Below, piece by piece: positions 34,408-42,762 of a stretch of 64,000 nucleotides of DNA. Position 1 is the first letter of the stretch; every line of letters starts with the position of its first letter. The DNA comes from Anaerolineales bacterium UBA2181 (GTDB taxonomy: Bacteria > Chloroflexota > Anaerolineae > Promineifilales > UBA4811). A model generated the notes under the pieces. The model was not told where the DNA came from, ran no database searches, and saw nothing but the letters and a program-made list of their open reading frames with translations. The position numbers and the translations under genes were made by a program. Where the stretch lies: the NCBI GenBank assembly GCA_002328075.1, contig DCVT01000027.1, positions 1 to 64,000 of the forward strand, written 5' to 3'.

Positions 34408-34413
34408 TTGAGC

Positions 34414-36168
34414 ATGCAAATCCTGAAGCGCCTGTTTGGTTTACTCCGACCCTATTCGATCACCCTGACCTTCTCCGCCCTCCTCCTGGTGGGCCGGGCG
34501 GCGCTGGAATTGGTTCCCCCGATCTTTCAGCGGCTGATCGTGGACGAGATCATTGGCGCTCGTGACCTCTCGCGGTTGGCCGCTGCGGCCGTTTGGCTGG
34601 TGTGCATCTATACCGCCCAGCAGGTGATTAACGGCGGTGACATGTACGTCCGCCACGCCCTGGGTCAGAAGCTGATCCTCGACCTGCGCGTCCGGCTGTA
34701 CGCTTACCTGCAACGACTCTCGCTCTCGTTCTTCGAGCGCACTTCCACCGGAGAGCTCATGTCCCGGGTGACCAATGACGTCAACGCGCTGGAGAACTTT
34801 GTCACCCACGGCTCGGCTCTCACGGCGGTTGACCTGCTGCGGTTATTGGGCGGCGCCACGGTTCTCATCTTGCTGGACTGGCGATTGGCGCTGCTGGTCC
34901 TCATCCCGGTGCCGTTGCTAGCGGCGGCGCTCCGCGTCTTTAACAGCCGCATCCGGCCAATCTACCGCCAAGTGCGGGCTCGTCTGGGTGATATCAACGC
35001 CCAGCTGCAGGACAACCTTTCCGGTATCCAGGTAGTGCAGGCGTTCGGCCAGGAAGATCGGCAGCTGGCTCGGTTCACTGCAGAGAGCGAGAGCTACTAC
35101 CGGGCGCGGGTCGAGGGCATTCGCGCCTGGATGCTCTTTTTTCCCGCCATGCGGTTCCTGTCCTCCATGGGAACGGTGCTGGTGCTGGTGGCCGGCGCGT
35201 TCATGGTCGTTCGCGGCCAACTCTCGCTGGGCACGCTAGTGGCTTTCTTGGCTTACGTGACCTCGTTCTATGAGCCGATCAACCGTCTGGTGGAGGTGGA
35301 CAACACGTTTCAGGAGGCCATTGCAGCCGGCGAGCGGGTCTTTGAACTGTTAGACACCCCACCCGAGATCCAGGACCCGCCCGCCGCGCAACACCTGGAA
35401 GAGGTTCGCGGTCAGGTCGTCTTTGACAACGTATCATTCCGCTATGGAACCGGCGATGAGGTGTTGCATCAGGTCAGCTTTGTCATCGAACCCGGCCAGG
35501 TGGTGGCGTTGGTCGGGCCCAGCGGCGCCGGCAAGACCAGCATCGCCAATCTGCTCTGCCGGTTTTACGATCCGGTCAGCGGCCGTGTGCTGGTGGACGG
35601 GCATGACCTTCGCACGCTGCAAGTGGCATCGCTGCGAAGACGGGTGGCGGTGGTGCTGCAGGACACCTTTCTTTTCAACGCCAGCATCCGGGAAAACCTG
35701 CTGGTCGGAAAACCGGACTCCTCCAACGCCGAGCTTGAGTCTGCCTGCCGCACCGCGAATGCCCATGACTTTGTGGCCGAGTTGCCGCAAGGCTACAACA
35801 CCGAGGTGGGCGAACGCGGCGTCCGGCTCTCAGGCGGTCAGAAGCAGCGGCTGGCGCTGGCCCGGGCCATTCTGGCCGATCCCCGTATCCTCATCCTGGA
35901 TGAAGCCACCTCTTCGGTGGATTCCGAGGCCGAATACCTGATCCAACAGGCCCTGGACTCGGTTCTTCAGGGACGGACGGCGTTGGTCATCGCCCACCGC
36001 CTGAGCACCATCCGCAACGCAGACAAGATCGTCGCGCTGGACTCGGGTCAGGTGCGCGAGATCGGCAACCACCAGGACCTGATGGAAAGCGGCGGGCTCT
36101 ATAGCCAGCTCTACCGGAGGCAGTTGGAATTGGTGGCGGTGCGACCAGAGGTTGAGCCAGCCGCTTGA
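34414..36168 (+). CDS. ABC exporter half-transporter (homodimer type)
   Basis: The 584-residue protein has six membrane helices (about 15-300) and one ATPase domain with canonical Walker A GPSGAGKTS, signature LSGGQ and Walker B ILILDEATSSVD. Since all catalytic residues are intact and no partner gene is adjacent, it probably works as a homodimer, in contrast to the two heterodimeric pairs in this window. ATG 34414 is chosen because the promoter spacing predicts a leaderless transcript; upstream in-frame codons overlap the promoter. It could export lipids, peptides or drugs. Confidence 0.9.
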   Translation: MQILKRLFGLLRPYSITLTFSALLLVGRAALELVPPIFQRLIVDEIIGARDLSRLAAAAVWLVCIYTAQQVINGGDMYVRHALGQKLILDLRVRLYAYLQRLSLSFFERTSTGELMSRVTNDVNALENFVTHGSALTAVDLLRLLGGATVLILLDWRLALLVLIPVPLLAAALRVFNSRIRPIYRQVRARLGDINAQLQDNLSGIQVVQAFGQEDRQLARFTAESESYYRARVEGIRAWMLFFPAMRFLSSMGTVLVLVAGAFMVVRGQLSLGTLVAFLAYVTSFYEPINRLVEVDNTFQEAIAAGERVFELLDTPPEIQDPPAAQHLEEVRGQVVFDNVSFRYGTGDEVLHQVSFVIEPGQVVALVGPSGAGKTSIANLLCRFYDPVSGRVLVDGHDLRTLQVASLRRRVAVVLQDTFLFNASIRENLLVGKPDSSNAELESACRTANAHDFVAELPQGYNTEVGERGVRLSGGQKQRLALARAILADPRILILDEATSSVDSEAEYLIQQALDSVLQGRTALVIAHRLSTIRNADKIVALDSGQVREIGNHQDLMESGGLYSQLYRRQLELVAVRPEVEPAA

Positions 36169-36350
36169 ACCCAGGTTTGGCCAACAAGACAGAATCCTTG
36201 ACCGGTCTGCCGGTTCCCTCTTGACGCTGTTGCTTTCGACACGGCATCGGGCGGTCGTCCCCGGCCCGCAGCACCTCGCCCGGATGCCATTCACCGAGAC
36301 TATCGACGAGCACACCCGATCAATCGGCATTTCCGGTCAGAACCGTGAGG

Positions 36351-36378
36351 TTGTACCGATGAAGCCTTGTGTTATAAT
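36351..36378 (+). promoter_or_regulatory. Promoter of the clostripain-like peptidase gene
   Basis: TTGTAC (36351-36356), 16 bases, TATAAT (36373-36378) with a TGT extension before the -10. Confidence 0.7.
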
Positions 36379-36420
36379 GACGACCGACGTACCCTATTAA
36401 TATGGCAGCGGGAGGTTATC

Positions 36421-39024
36421 ATGGCGGGTTCACGCATGCGATGGGCTTCGTTTGGCGCTGGCACAACCGCCGTCTCCTGGAGATCTGCAACCCCCATGCG
36501 GTCTGAGGGCAAGAAGGATTCGGGAGAACAGAAACGAACCATTCGGGTTGAACGGCGGCGCAAGACCGAACCCTCGGAGACGCCGCGCAAACGAGCAGAA
36601 GCCCCGGCCCGCCAACGGCCGTCCAGCCAGGCCCCGGCGTCACGACCTGCGGGCACCGCCGGAACTGCACAGCGGCCAACCGGCACGTTCCGGCCAACCA
36701 CCATCGGCGCCAGCGGGCAAACATCCGGCATCAAAATTCCTGGTGGTGGGCTCACGACCCTCCTGATGGTGGGCCTGTTGGTTGTGGCCGTCGTGTGCTA
36801 CGTCGCCTTCACGTTGTTGGGTGGAGGTGGAGACCGCGAGGATACCGGCTTGGGCGCGCCTCCCGCGGTGACGCAGCCGCCTGCCGTGGTGCAGCCCACG
36901 ATGGTTCCCGCGACGCCGCGCCCCACTGGCACACGCTCACCGTTTCTGGCTCCCGTTTCCTCAGGAGACCAAACCTGGCTGATCATGCTCTACCAGGATG
37001 CGGATGACAAGATTCTTGAGCAGGACATCTTACTGGACCTGAACGAGGCCGAGCTAGTAGGTTCAACGGACCGGGTCCAGATTGTGGCCCAGGTGGATCG
37101 GTTCCAGGGCGGCTACCAAGGCGACGGCAACTGGACCTCGGCCAAGCGATTTCACATCACCCGCGACGACGACCTCAAGCGAGTCAGTTCCCCTGTCCTG
37201 CAGGAACTGGGCGAAGTCAACATGGCGGACAGCCAGACGTTGACCGACTTTGTCACCTGGGCCGCCCGCCAATTCCCGGCCGACAAACTGGTGCTCATTC
37301 TCTCGGACCACGGCATGGGGTGGCCCGGCGGTTGGAGTGACCCTGACCCGGCCGCCCAGGGCGACCCGTCGATACCACTGACCGCTCGTTTGGGGAACCA
37401 TCTGTACCTGCACGAACTCGACCAGGCGCTGGGTGCCATCCGCAGCCAGCTGGGTCTGGACCGTTTTGAACTCATCGGTATGGACGCTTGCCTCATGGGC
37501 CACCTGGAGGTCATGGCTGCTCTGGAGCCTCACGCGCGCTATGCCGTTGCCTCCCAGGAGACAGAGCCGGCCGTCGGCTGGGCCTACACCAGTTTTTTGC
37601 AGACATTGGTGGACAACCCGGCCATAGACGGTGCTGAACTGGGCCGCGTGATCGTGGACAGCTATATCCGCGAAGACCAGCGCATTGTCGACGACCAGGC
37701 CCGCGCCGAGATGACGAGCCGCGGTTCTCCGTTGGGCGGGCTTTTCAGCCTATCCAGCGGTGGAGTATCGGCCGACCAACTGGTGCAGCAGATGGCGCGC
37801 AACACCACGTTGTCCGCGGTGGACCTGGCCTCCATCCCCGACCTGCTCAATTCTCTCAACGAGCTGGCATACGTCCTGCAGTCGGCCGACCAACAGGTTG
37901 TGGCCAAGGCGCGCAGCAATGCTCTCTCGTTTACCAATGTGTTTGGTAGCCAGGTACCAGCGTCCTACATCGACCTGGGCAACTGGGTCCAATTGCTCCA
38001 GCGCGAAAGCCGGGACTCGGCCGTGCGACAGGCAGCGGACCAGGTGCTTCAGAGCCTTAACCAGGCGGTGGTGGCGGAGAAACACGGCCAAAACCGCGCC
38101 GGCGCCACTGGCCTCTCTATCTACTTTCCCAATTCGCAGTTGTTCAGCTCTCCACTGACCGGTCTACAATCCTATGCCACCATCGCCAGCCAGTTTGCCA
38201 CCACCACCCTATGGGATGACCTGCTGACCTTTCATTACGGTGGACGCAAGTTTGAGCGAGCCCCGGCCGTGCCGATCGCCCAGGTGCCGACTTCCGTGAC
38301 CGCACCGGGCGCCGGCAAGATCACGCTCTCCGAGGTCACCGCCTCGGATCGCTTGGCGACACCTGGCCGCCCGATCCTGCTCAGCACCGACGTCAGCGGG
38401 GAAAACATCGGCCATATCTATCTGTTTGCCGGCTACCACGACCAGGCCGCCAATTCCATTTGGATCGCCGACACCGATTACCTGGAGAGCCGGGAAACCC
38501 GAGAGGTCGATGGGGTCTATTATCCAGACTGGGGCGAGGGCGAGTTCACCCTGGAGTTCGAATGGGAGCCTCTGGTGTATGGCATCACGGACGGGTCAAA
38601 GACGGCGGTAGCTCTGCTGCAACCCGATAAGTACGGCGCATCGGCCGAAGACACGACCTACACAGTCGAGGGCATCTTCACCTACGCGGACAGCGGTGAC
38701 ACGCGTTACGCCCGGCTCTACTTCCGCGACGGTTACTTGCGTCACGTGTACGGTTTTACCGGAGAGGACGGAACCGGATCTCCACGAGAGATCATTCCCA
38801 GCAGCGGCGATTCAATAACCATCCTGGAAAAGTGGATGGATTTGGATTCCAGCGGGCGGGCGGTAGCGACCACGACCCAGCCGGGTGGAACCCTCACCTT
38901 CGGCGACCAGATGTTCGCCTGGGAAGTGCTGGACGCTCCGGCCGGGGAATACGTGGTTGGGTTCATCGCGACCGACCTGGACGGCAACACCACGCAGGCA
39001 TATCAACAGATCACCGTGCGCTAG
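36421..39024 (+). CDS. Membrane-anchored clostripain-family (C11) cysteine peptidase
   Basis: The 867-residue protein starts with a basic, Pro/Arg-rich cytoplasmic tail (1-105) and one membrane helix (111-134). A Pro/Thr linker then leads to a C11 peptidase domain: WLIMLYQDADDKILEQD, catalytic His297 in LILSDHGMGW and catalytic Cys357 in IGMDACLMG. The last 250 residues look like beta-sandwich modules. The enzyme would cut proteins outside the cell after basic residues, as clostripain does. ATG 36421 follows GGGAGG. A membrane anchor instead of a signal peptide is less common in this family. Confidence 0.88.
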   Translation: MAGSRMRWASFGAGTTAVSWRSATPMRSEGKKDSGEQKRTIRVERRRKTEPSETPRKRAEAPARQRPSSQAPASRPAGTAGTAQRPTGTFRPTTIGASGQTSGIKIPGGGLTTLLMVGLLVVAVVCYVAFTLLGGGGDREDTGLGAPPAVTQPPAVVQPTMVPATPRPTGTRSPFLAPVSSGDQTWLIMLYQDADDKILEQDILLDLNEAELVGSTDRVQIVAQVDRFQGGYQGDGNWTSAKRFHITRDDDLKRVSSPVLQELGEVNMADSQTLTDFVTWAARQFPADKLVLILSDHGMGWPGGWSDPDPAAQGDPSIPLTARLGNHLYLHELDQALGAIRSQLGLDRFELIGMDACLMGHLEVMAALEPHARYAVASQETEPAVGWAYTSFLQTLVDNPAIDGAELGRVIVDSYIREDQRIVDDQARAEMTSRGSPLGGLFSLSSGGVSADQLVQQMARNTTLSAVDLASIPDLLNSLNELAYVLQSADQQVVAKARSNALSFTNVFGSQVPASYIDLGNWVQLLQRESRDSAVRQAADQVLQSLNQAVVAEKHGQNRAGATGLSIYFPNSQLFSSPLTGLQSYATIASQFATTTLWDDLLTFHYGGRKFERAPAVPIAQVPTSVTAPGAGKITLSEVTASDRLATPGRPILLSTDVSGENIGHIYLFAGYHDQAANSIWIADTDYLESRETREVDGVYYPDWGEGEFTLEFEWEPLVYGITDGSKTAVALLQPDKYGASAEDTTYTVEGIFTYADSGDTRYARLYFRDGYLRHVYGFTGEDGTGSPREIIPSSGDSITILEKWMDLDSSGRAVATTTQPGGTLTFGDQMFAWEVLDAPAGEYVVGFIATDLDGNTTQAYQQITVR

Positions 39025-39033
39025 CGCTGGTTC

Positions 39034-39064
39034 ACGACGGGAGGGGCCTTGCCGCTCCCGTCGT
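39034..39064 (+). terminator. Terminator of the C11 peptidase gene
   Basis: A perfect 10-pair stem ACGACGGGAG/CTCCCGTCGT, followed by TCTCT, a weak T-rich run. Confidence 0.6.
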
Positions 39065-39084
39065 TCTCTGCCACGTGGGGTGTC

Positions 39085-39510
39085 CTAGTCTGGGGTCTCG
39101 GCGGGTTCCACCCGGGGTGCCGGACGGCCTTGGTCCTCCGGCAGCAGCGTCTTGGACCGCAGGAGGTGTGCGGTCACCCCGACGGCCACCCCCAGCAGCG
39201 GCAGCTGGACCCACCAGACCGGCACGGCAAAGAGACCGGTCCAGCCAATAGTGAGCCAAAGGGCGGCGATTGTCAACACCTTTTGTCGCCGCGGTATGCC
39301 CCGGCCCTCACGATAAGCCGTGATGTAGGCGCCAAAGAGGTGATTGTTGAGTAACCAGTGGAGGAACCGGCGTGAACCACGCGCATAACAATAGGCCGCC
39401 AGCAGCAAAAACGGAGTGGTGGGCAGGACCGGCACAGCAATGCCAATCAACCCGAGAACCACTGCTGATGTACCCGCAGCGGTCCACACGGTGCGCTTCA
39501 GACGGTTCAT
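39085..39510 (-). CDS. YbaN/DUF454 family membrane protein
   Basis: The 141-residue protein has the DUF454 (YbaN) layout: GIAVPVLPTTPFLLLAAYCYA, then RGSRRFLHWLLNNHLFGAYI and a YREGRGIPRRQKVLTIAALW loop-helix. It has three or four membrane helices. Function is unknown in general. ATG 39510 follows AGAGGAG; an in-frame start further upstream is less likely. The gene stands alone. Confidence 0.8.
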   Translation of the reverse strand: MNRLKRTVWTAAGTSAVVLGLIGIAVPVLPTTPFLLLAAYCYARGSRRFLHWLLNNHLFGAYITAYREGRGIPRRQKVLTIAALWLTIGWTGLFAVPVWWVQLPLLGVAVGVTAHLLRSKTLLPEDQGRPAPRVEPAETPD

Positions 39511-39641
39511 CCAACTCCTCTTTCGGCCATCAGCGAGCGTCGTCCATCGGAGCGGACCCGGTGGAGGCAGCATCACACCCGGGCACCGTCTCCCGGTGCC
39601 AACCGCCACCGGTCGGTGACCGATTCAGATTCTAGACAATA

Positions 39642-40634
39642 ATGGGCGCCATGTCAAAGGAGCTAAACAATAAAGGCGGCGGTCCAGAGCCCTGGTCCAA
39701 CCAACCGCTTTTCAGCGCTCAATTGGAGAACTGCGCCTGCTGCCCCAGGAGGTGCGGGGTCAACCGCTTGGCCGGCGAAACCGGCTTCTGCTGCATCGGC
39801 GACCGGGTGCTGCTCTGCCATGCCGGGCTCCACCACGGCGAGGAGCCTCCCATCTCTGGAGTTCGCGGTTCCGGTACGCTCTTTTTCGCCGGCTGCAACC
39901 TGGCCTGCGTTTTTTGTCAGAACTATCAGATCAGCCAGCAGTTCAACGTGCGCCATACCCAGGCGCTCACCACGGATCAACTGGCGTCCGAGATGCTCTG
40001 CCTCCAGGACGCTGGCGCACATAACATTAACCTGGTCTCACCCACGCACGTAGCCTGGCAGACGGCCGACGCCATCGTCGCCTCACGCCGCCGCGGTCTT
40101 GACATCCCCATTGTCTACAACTCGAATGGGTATGATTCGGTGGACGTGCTCCGGCAGATCCGTGGCCTGGTGCAGATCTATCTTCCCGACATCAAGTACC
40201 TGGATAACACGCTGGCTAACCGCTATTCGGGGGTCGCGGACTATGCGGAGGTGATCCCGGCGGTGTTGCGCGAGATGTTGGACCAGGTAGGTACGCTGGA
40301 GGTAGATCGGCGAGGAGTGGCAATCCGCGGCGTCTTGGTGCGCCACCTGGTCCTTCCCGGCCACCTGGACAACAGTCGCAGGTGCCTTCGGGTGTTAGCG
40401 GATCTCGATCCGAACATCCACGTTAGCATCATGTCGCAGTACTCCCCCCAGTTCCGGGCCAGGCTGTTCCCGGAAATCGGCCGACGGCTCACCGCTCGCG
40501 AATACCGCGCGATCACCGATTACGCCCTGCTTGTCGGGCTGGAGAACGCATTCATCCAGAAACTGGCCAGCCAAGAAGCCTGGTTGCCCGATTTTGACCA
40601 GGAGCAACCCTTTGACGCGGATGTAATCGGTTGA
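39642..40634 (+). CDS. Radical SAM protein of the PflA/PflX-like type
   Basis: The 330-residue protein has an N-terminal Cys cluster (CACCPRRCGVNR and CCIGD) and the radical SAM cluster-binding motif CNLACVFCQNYQ (CxxxCxxC). The N-terminal Cys motif is typical of the PflX-like group, annotated as putative pyruvate-formate-lyase activators. No glycyl-radical enzyme is near, so its target is unknown. ATG 39642 and 39651 are both possible; neither has a ribosome binding site. Confidence 0.83.
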   Translation: MGAMSKELNNKGGGPEPWSNQPLFSAQLENCACCPRRCGVNRLAGETGFCCIGDRVLLCHAGLHHGEEPPISGVRGSGTLFFAGCNLACVFCQNYQISQQFNVRHTQALTTDQLASEMLCLQDAGAHNINLVSPTHVAWQTADAIVASRRRGLDIPIVYNSNGYDSVDVLRQIRGLVQIYLPDIKYLDNTLANRYSGVADYAEVIPAVLREMLDQVGTLEVDRRGVAIRGVLVRHLVLPGHLDNSRRCLRVLADLDPNIHVSIMSQYSPQFRARLFPEIGRRLTAREYRAITDYALLVGLENAFIQKLASQEAWLPDFDQEQPFDADVIG

Positions 40635-40668
40635 CCCGGTGACAACCCCACTGCCCTCCTCGGGTTCG

Positions 40669-40677
40669 TGATACAAT
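40669..40677 (+). promoter_or_regulatory. Extended -10 promoter of the kinase-nucleotidyltransferase gene
   Basis: TGATACAAT, giving a start near 40684 and a leader of about 27 bases. No matching -35 is visible. Confidence 0.5.
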
Positions 40678-40710
40678 TCTCAACTACGAACCAGCAAAAC
40701 AGGGTGCACT

Positions 40711-42633
40711 ATGGAGCTCTTTGTCCCCGGCCGCGTCTGCCTTTTTGGTGAACATTCGGACTGGGCTGGAGGTTACCGGCGGTTAAATGCCGATATCGTC
40801 CCGGGATTCACGCTCCTGGCCGGCACCAACCAGGGTATCTATGCTCACGTGGAACCACACCCTTCCGCGCTGGTTCTTACCTCCACCACGCCCGGTGGAG
40901 CGGTTCACGGCCCGGTAGAGATACCCATGGACGGCCCAACCCTCCTACAAGAGGCACAACGCGGCGGCTTTTGGAGCTACATCGCTGGCGTGGCCTACCA
41001 GATGCTTACCCACTATTACGTTCGGGGGTTGGTCATCCACAACTATCGCACCGACCTGCCGATCAAGAAGGGCCTATCCTCCAGCGCTGCTATCTGCGTC
41101 CTCACCGCGCGCTCCTTTAACCGGGTATACGACCTCAAGCTGACCGTCCGCGGTGAGATGGAGCTGGCTTACCAGGGCGAGATCACCACCCCATCCCGTT
41201 GCGGCCGGATGGACCAAGGATGTGCCTTTGGCGAGCGCCCGATCCTCATGACCTTCGACGGCGACCGCCTGGACGTGACCCAATTGCGCGTGTCGCGGGA
41301 GCTGCACCTAGTCATTGTGGACCTGGGCGCGGTCAAGGACACCATGGAGATACTGACCATCCTCAACCGCGCCTATCCGGTCGCGCACACCCCGGTAGAG
41401 CGTGGCGTGCAGGAGCTTTTGGGGACCGTTAATCGGCGAATCGTGCATCAGGCGCGGGAGGCGCTGGAAACTGGTGACGCCGAGCGTTTGGGAATGCTGA
41501 TGCAGGAGGCGCAGGCGTTTTTCGACCGGTACGCCCTCCCCGCCTGTCCGGAGCAGCTGGCCGCACCCATACTTCACCGCGTGTTGGGACTTGCCGCGCT
41601 CCGGCCGCACATCTGGGGAGGCAAGGGGGTCGGTTCGCAGGGCGACGGAACCGCCCAACTGCTGGCCCGCAGCGCAACCGACCAGCAGGCAGCGATTGAG
41701 ATTATCCAGCGAGACCTCGGTCTGCCATGCCTGGCTTTGACGCTCCGCCCCGGCCAAAGCGTGCGCAAGGCAGTCATCCCAGCGGCCGGTTTTGGCACTC
41801 GGCTCTTTCCCGCCTCCAGGGTGACCAAAAAGGAGCTCTTTCCGGTGATTGACCGGGATGGCATCGCCAAGCCGGTCATCCTGCTCATCGTCGAGGAGGC
41901 ATTGGCGGCCGGGGTGGACCAGGTGATCGTGATCGTCCAGCAGCACGACTTGCCTGCCTTCCAGTCGCTTTTCGACGGCCCGGTGACCATCGAGAACTAC
42001 AACAAGCTGCCCCGCTCATCCCAGGACTATGCCAGACGCATACTGGAGATCGGCCGGCAGATCACCTGGGTGGTCCAGCCGGCGCAAGAGGGGTTTGGTC
42101 ACGCCGTCTACTGCGCTCGTGAGGCAGTGGGCAACGAGCCCTTTTTGCTCTTGCTGGGCGACCACCTCTACCGTTCCTATACTGACCGTCCCTGCGCCAG
42201 ACAGATTGTGGATGCGTTCGAGCAACATGGCCTTAGTGTCTTGGGGTTGCGCCGCACGCCGGAGGAGCAGATCGGCAACTTTGGCACCGTCACCGGCATC
42301 TGGCAAGATGAGGGGCGCCTCCTGAACCTGACCGAGTTTGCCGAAAAGCCGACCGTCGATTATGCCCGCGCCCACCTGCGGGTGGAAGGCGTTCCGGAGG
42401 GCGAGTACCTCACCGTCTTTGGCCAGTATGTCATCAAGCCGCAAGTGTTCGGTTATTTGGAGGAGCACATAACGAACAACGTGCGGCAGCGGGGCGAATT
42501 TCAGCTCACATCTGCGCTGGACAGGCTGCGCAAGGAGGATGGCTTGTTAGGGCTGATGGTCGAGGGCAGGCGGTATGACATTGGCCTGCCCGAATTCTAC
42601 CTGGAGACCTTACGGACCTTTGCGCTGCCCTAG
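40711..42633 (+). CDS. GHMP sugar kinase fused to a GalU-like nucleotidyltransferase
   Basis: One 640-residue protein joins two enzymes. Residues 1 to about 345 are a GHMP kinase: VPGRVCLFGEHSDWAGGYRR and the ATP loop KKGLSSSAAICVLTA. Residues about 350-640 are a sugar-1-phosphate nucleotidyltransferase of the GalU type: KAVIPAAGFGTRLFPASRVT, KKELFPVIDRDG, LGDHLYRS, GNFGTVTG and EFAEKPTVDYA. A sugar kinase making a 1-phosphate followed by NDP-sugar formation would salvage a free sugar or sugar acid directly to UDP- or GDP-sugar, as in plant L-fucokinase/GDP-fucose pyrophosphorylase (reverse domain order). The exact sugar is unknown. Confidence 0.85.
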   Translation: MELFVPGRVCLFGEHSDWAGGYRRLNADIVPGFTLLAGTNQGIYAHVEPHPSALVLTSTTPGGAVHGPVEIPMDGPTLLQEAQRGGFWSYIAGVAYQMLTHYYVRGLVIHNYRTDLPIKKGLSSSAAICVLTARSFNRVYDLKLTVRGEMELAYQGEITTPSRCGRMDQGCAFGERPILMTFDGDRLDVTQLRVSRELHLVIVDLGAVKDTMEILTILNRAYPVAHTPVERGVQELLGTVNRRIVHQAREALETGDAERLGMLMQEAQAFFDRYALPACPEQLAAPILHRVLGLAALRPHIWGGKGVGSQGDGTAQLLARSATDQQAAIEIIQRDLGLPCLALTLRPGQSVRKAVIPAAGFGTRLFPASRVTKKELFPVIDRDGIAKPVILLIVEEALAAGVDQVIVIVQQHDLPAFQSLFDGPVTIENYNKLPRSSQDYARRILEIGRQITWVVQPAQEGFGHAVYCAREAVGNEPFLLLLGDHLYRSYTDRPCARQIVDAFEQHGLSVLGLRRTPEEQIGNFGTVTGIWQDEGRLLNLTEFAEKPTVDYARAHLRVEGVPEGEYLTVFGQYVIKPQVFGYLEEHITNNVRQRGEFQLTSALDRLRKEDGLLGLMVEGRRYDIGLPEFYLETLRTFALP

Positions 42634-42762
42634 CCAACCCGGCCCGGTGGCTAGGTGAGCGGCCTGGTGCTCATGACGCGCCCGCCTGCATGAGGCATCC
42701 ACACCCGGACTGGACCCCAGCAACAATCGGCCAGTCTCACTCCGCCTGCCATTTCGTCCCCC

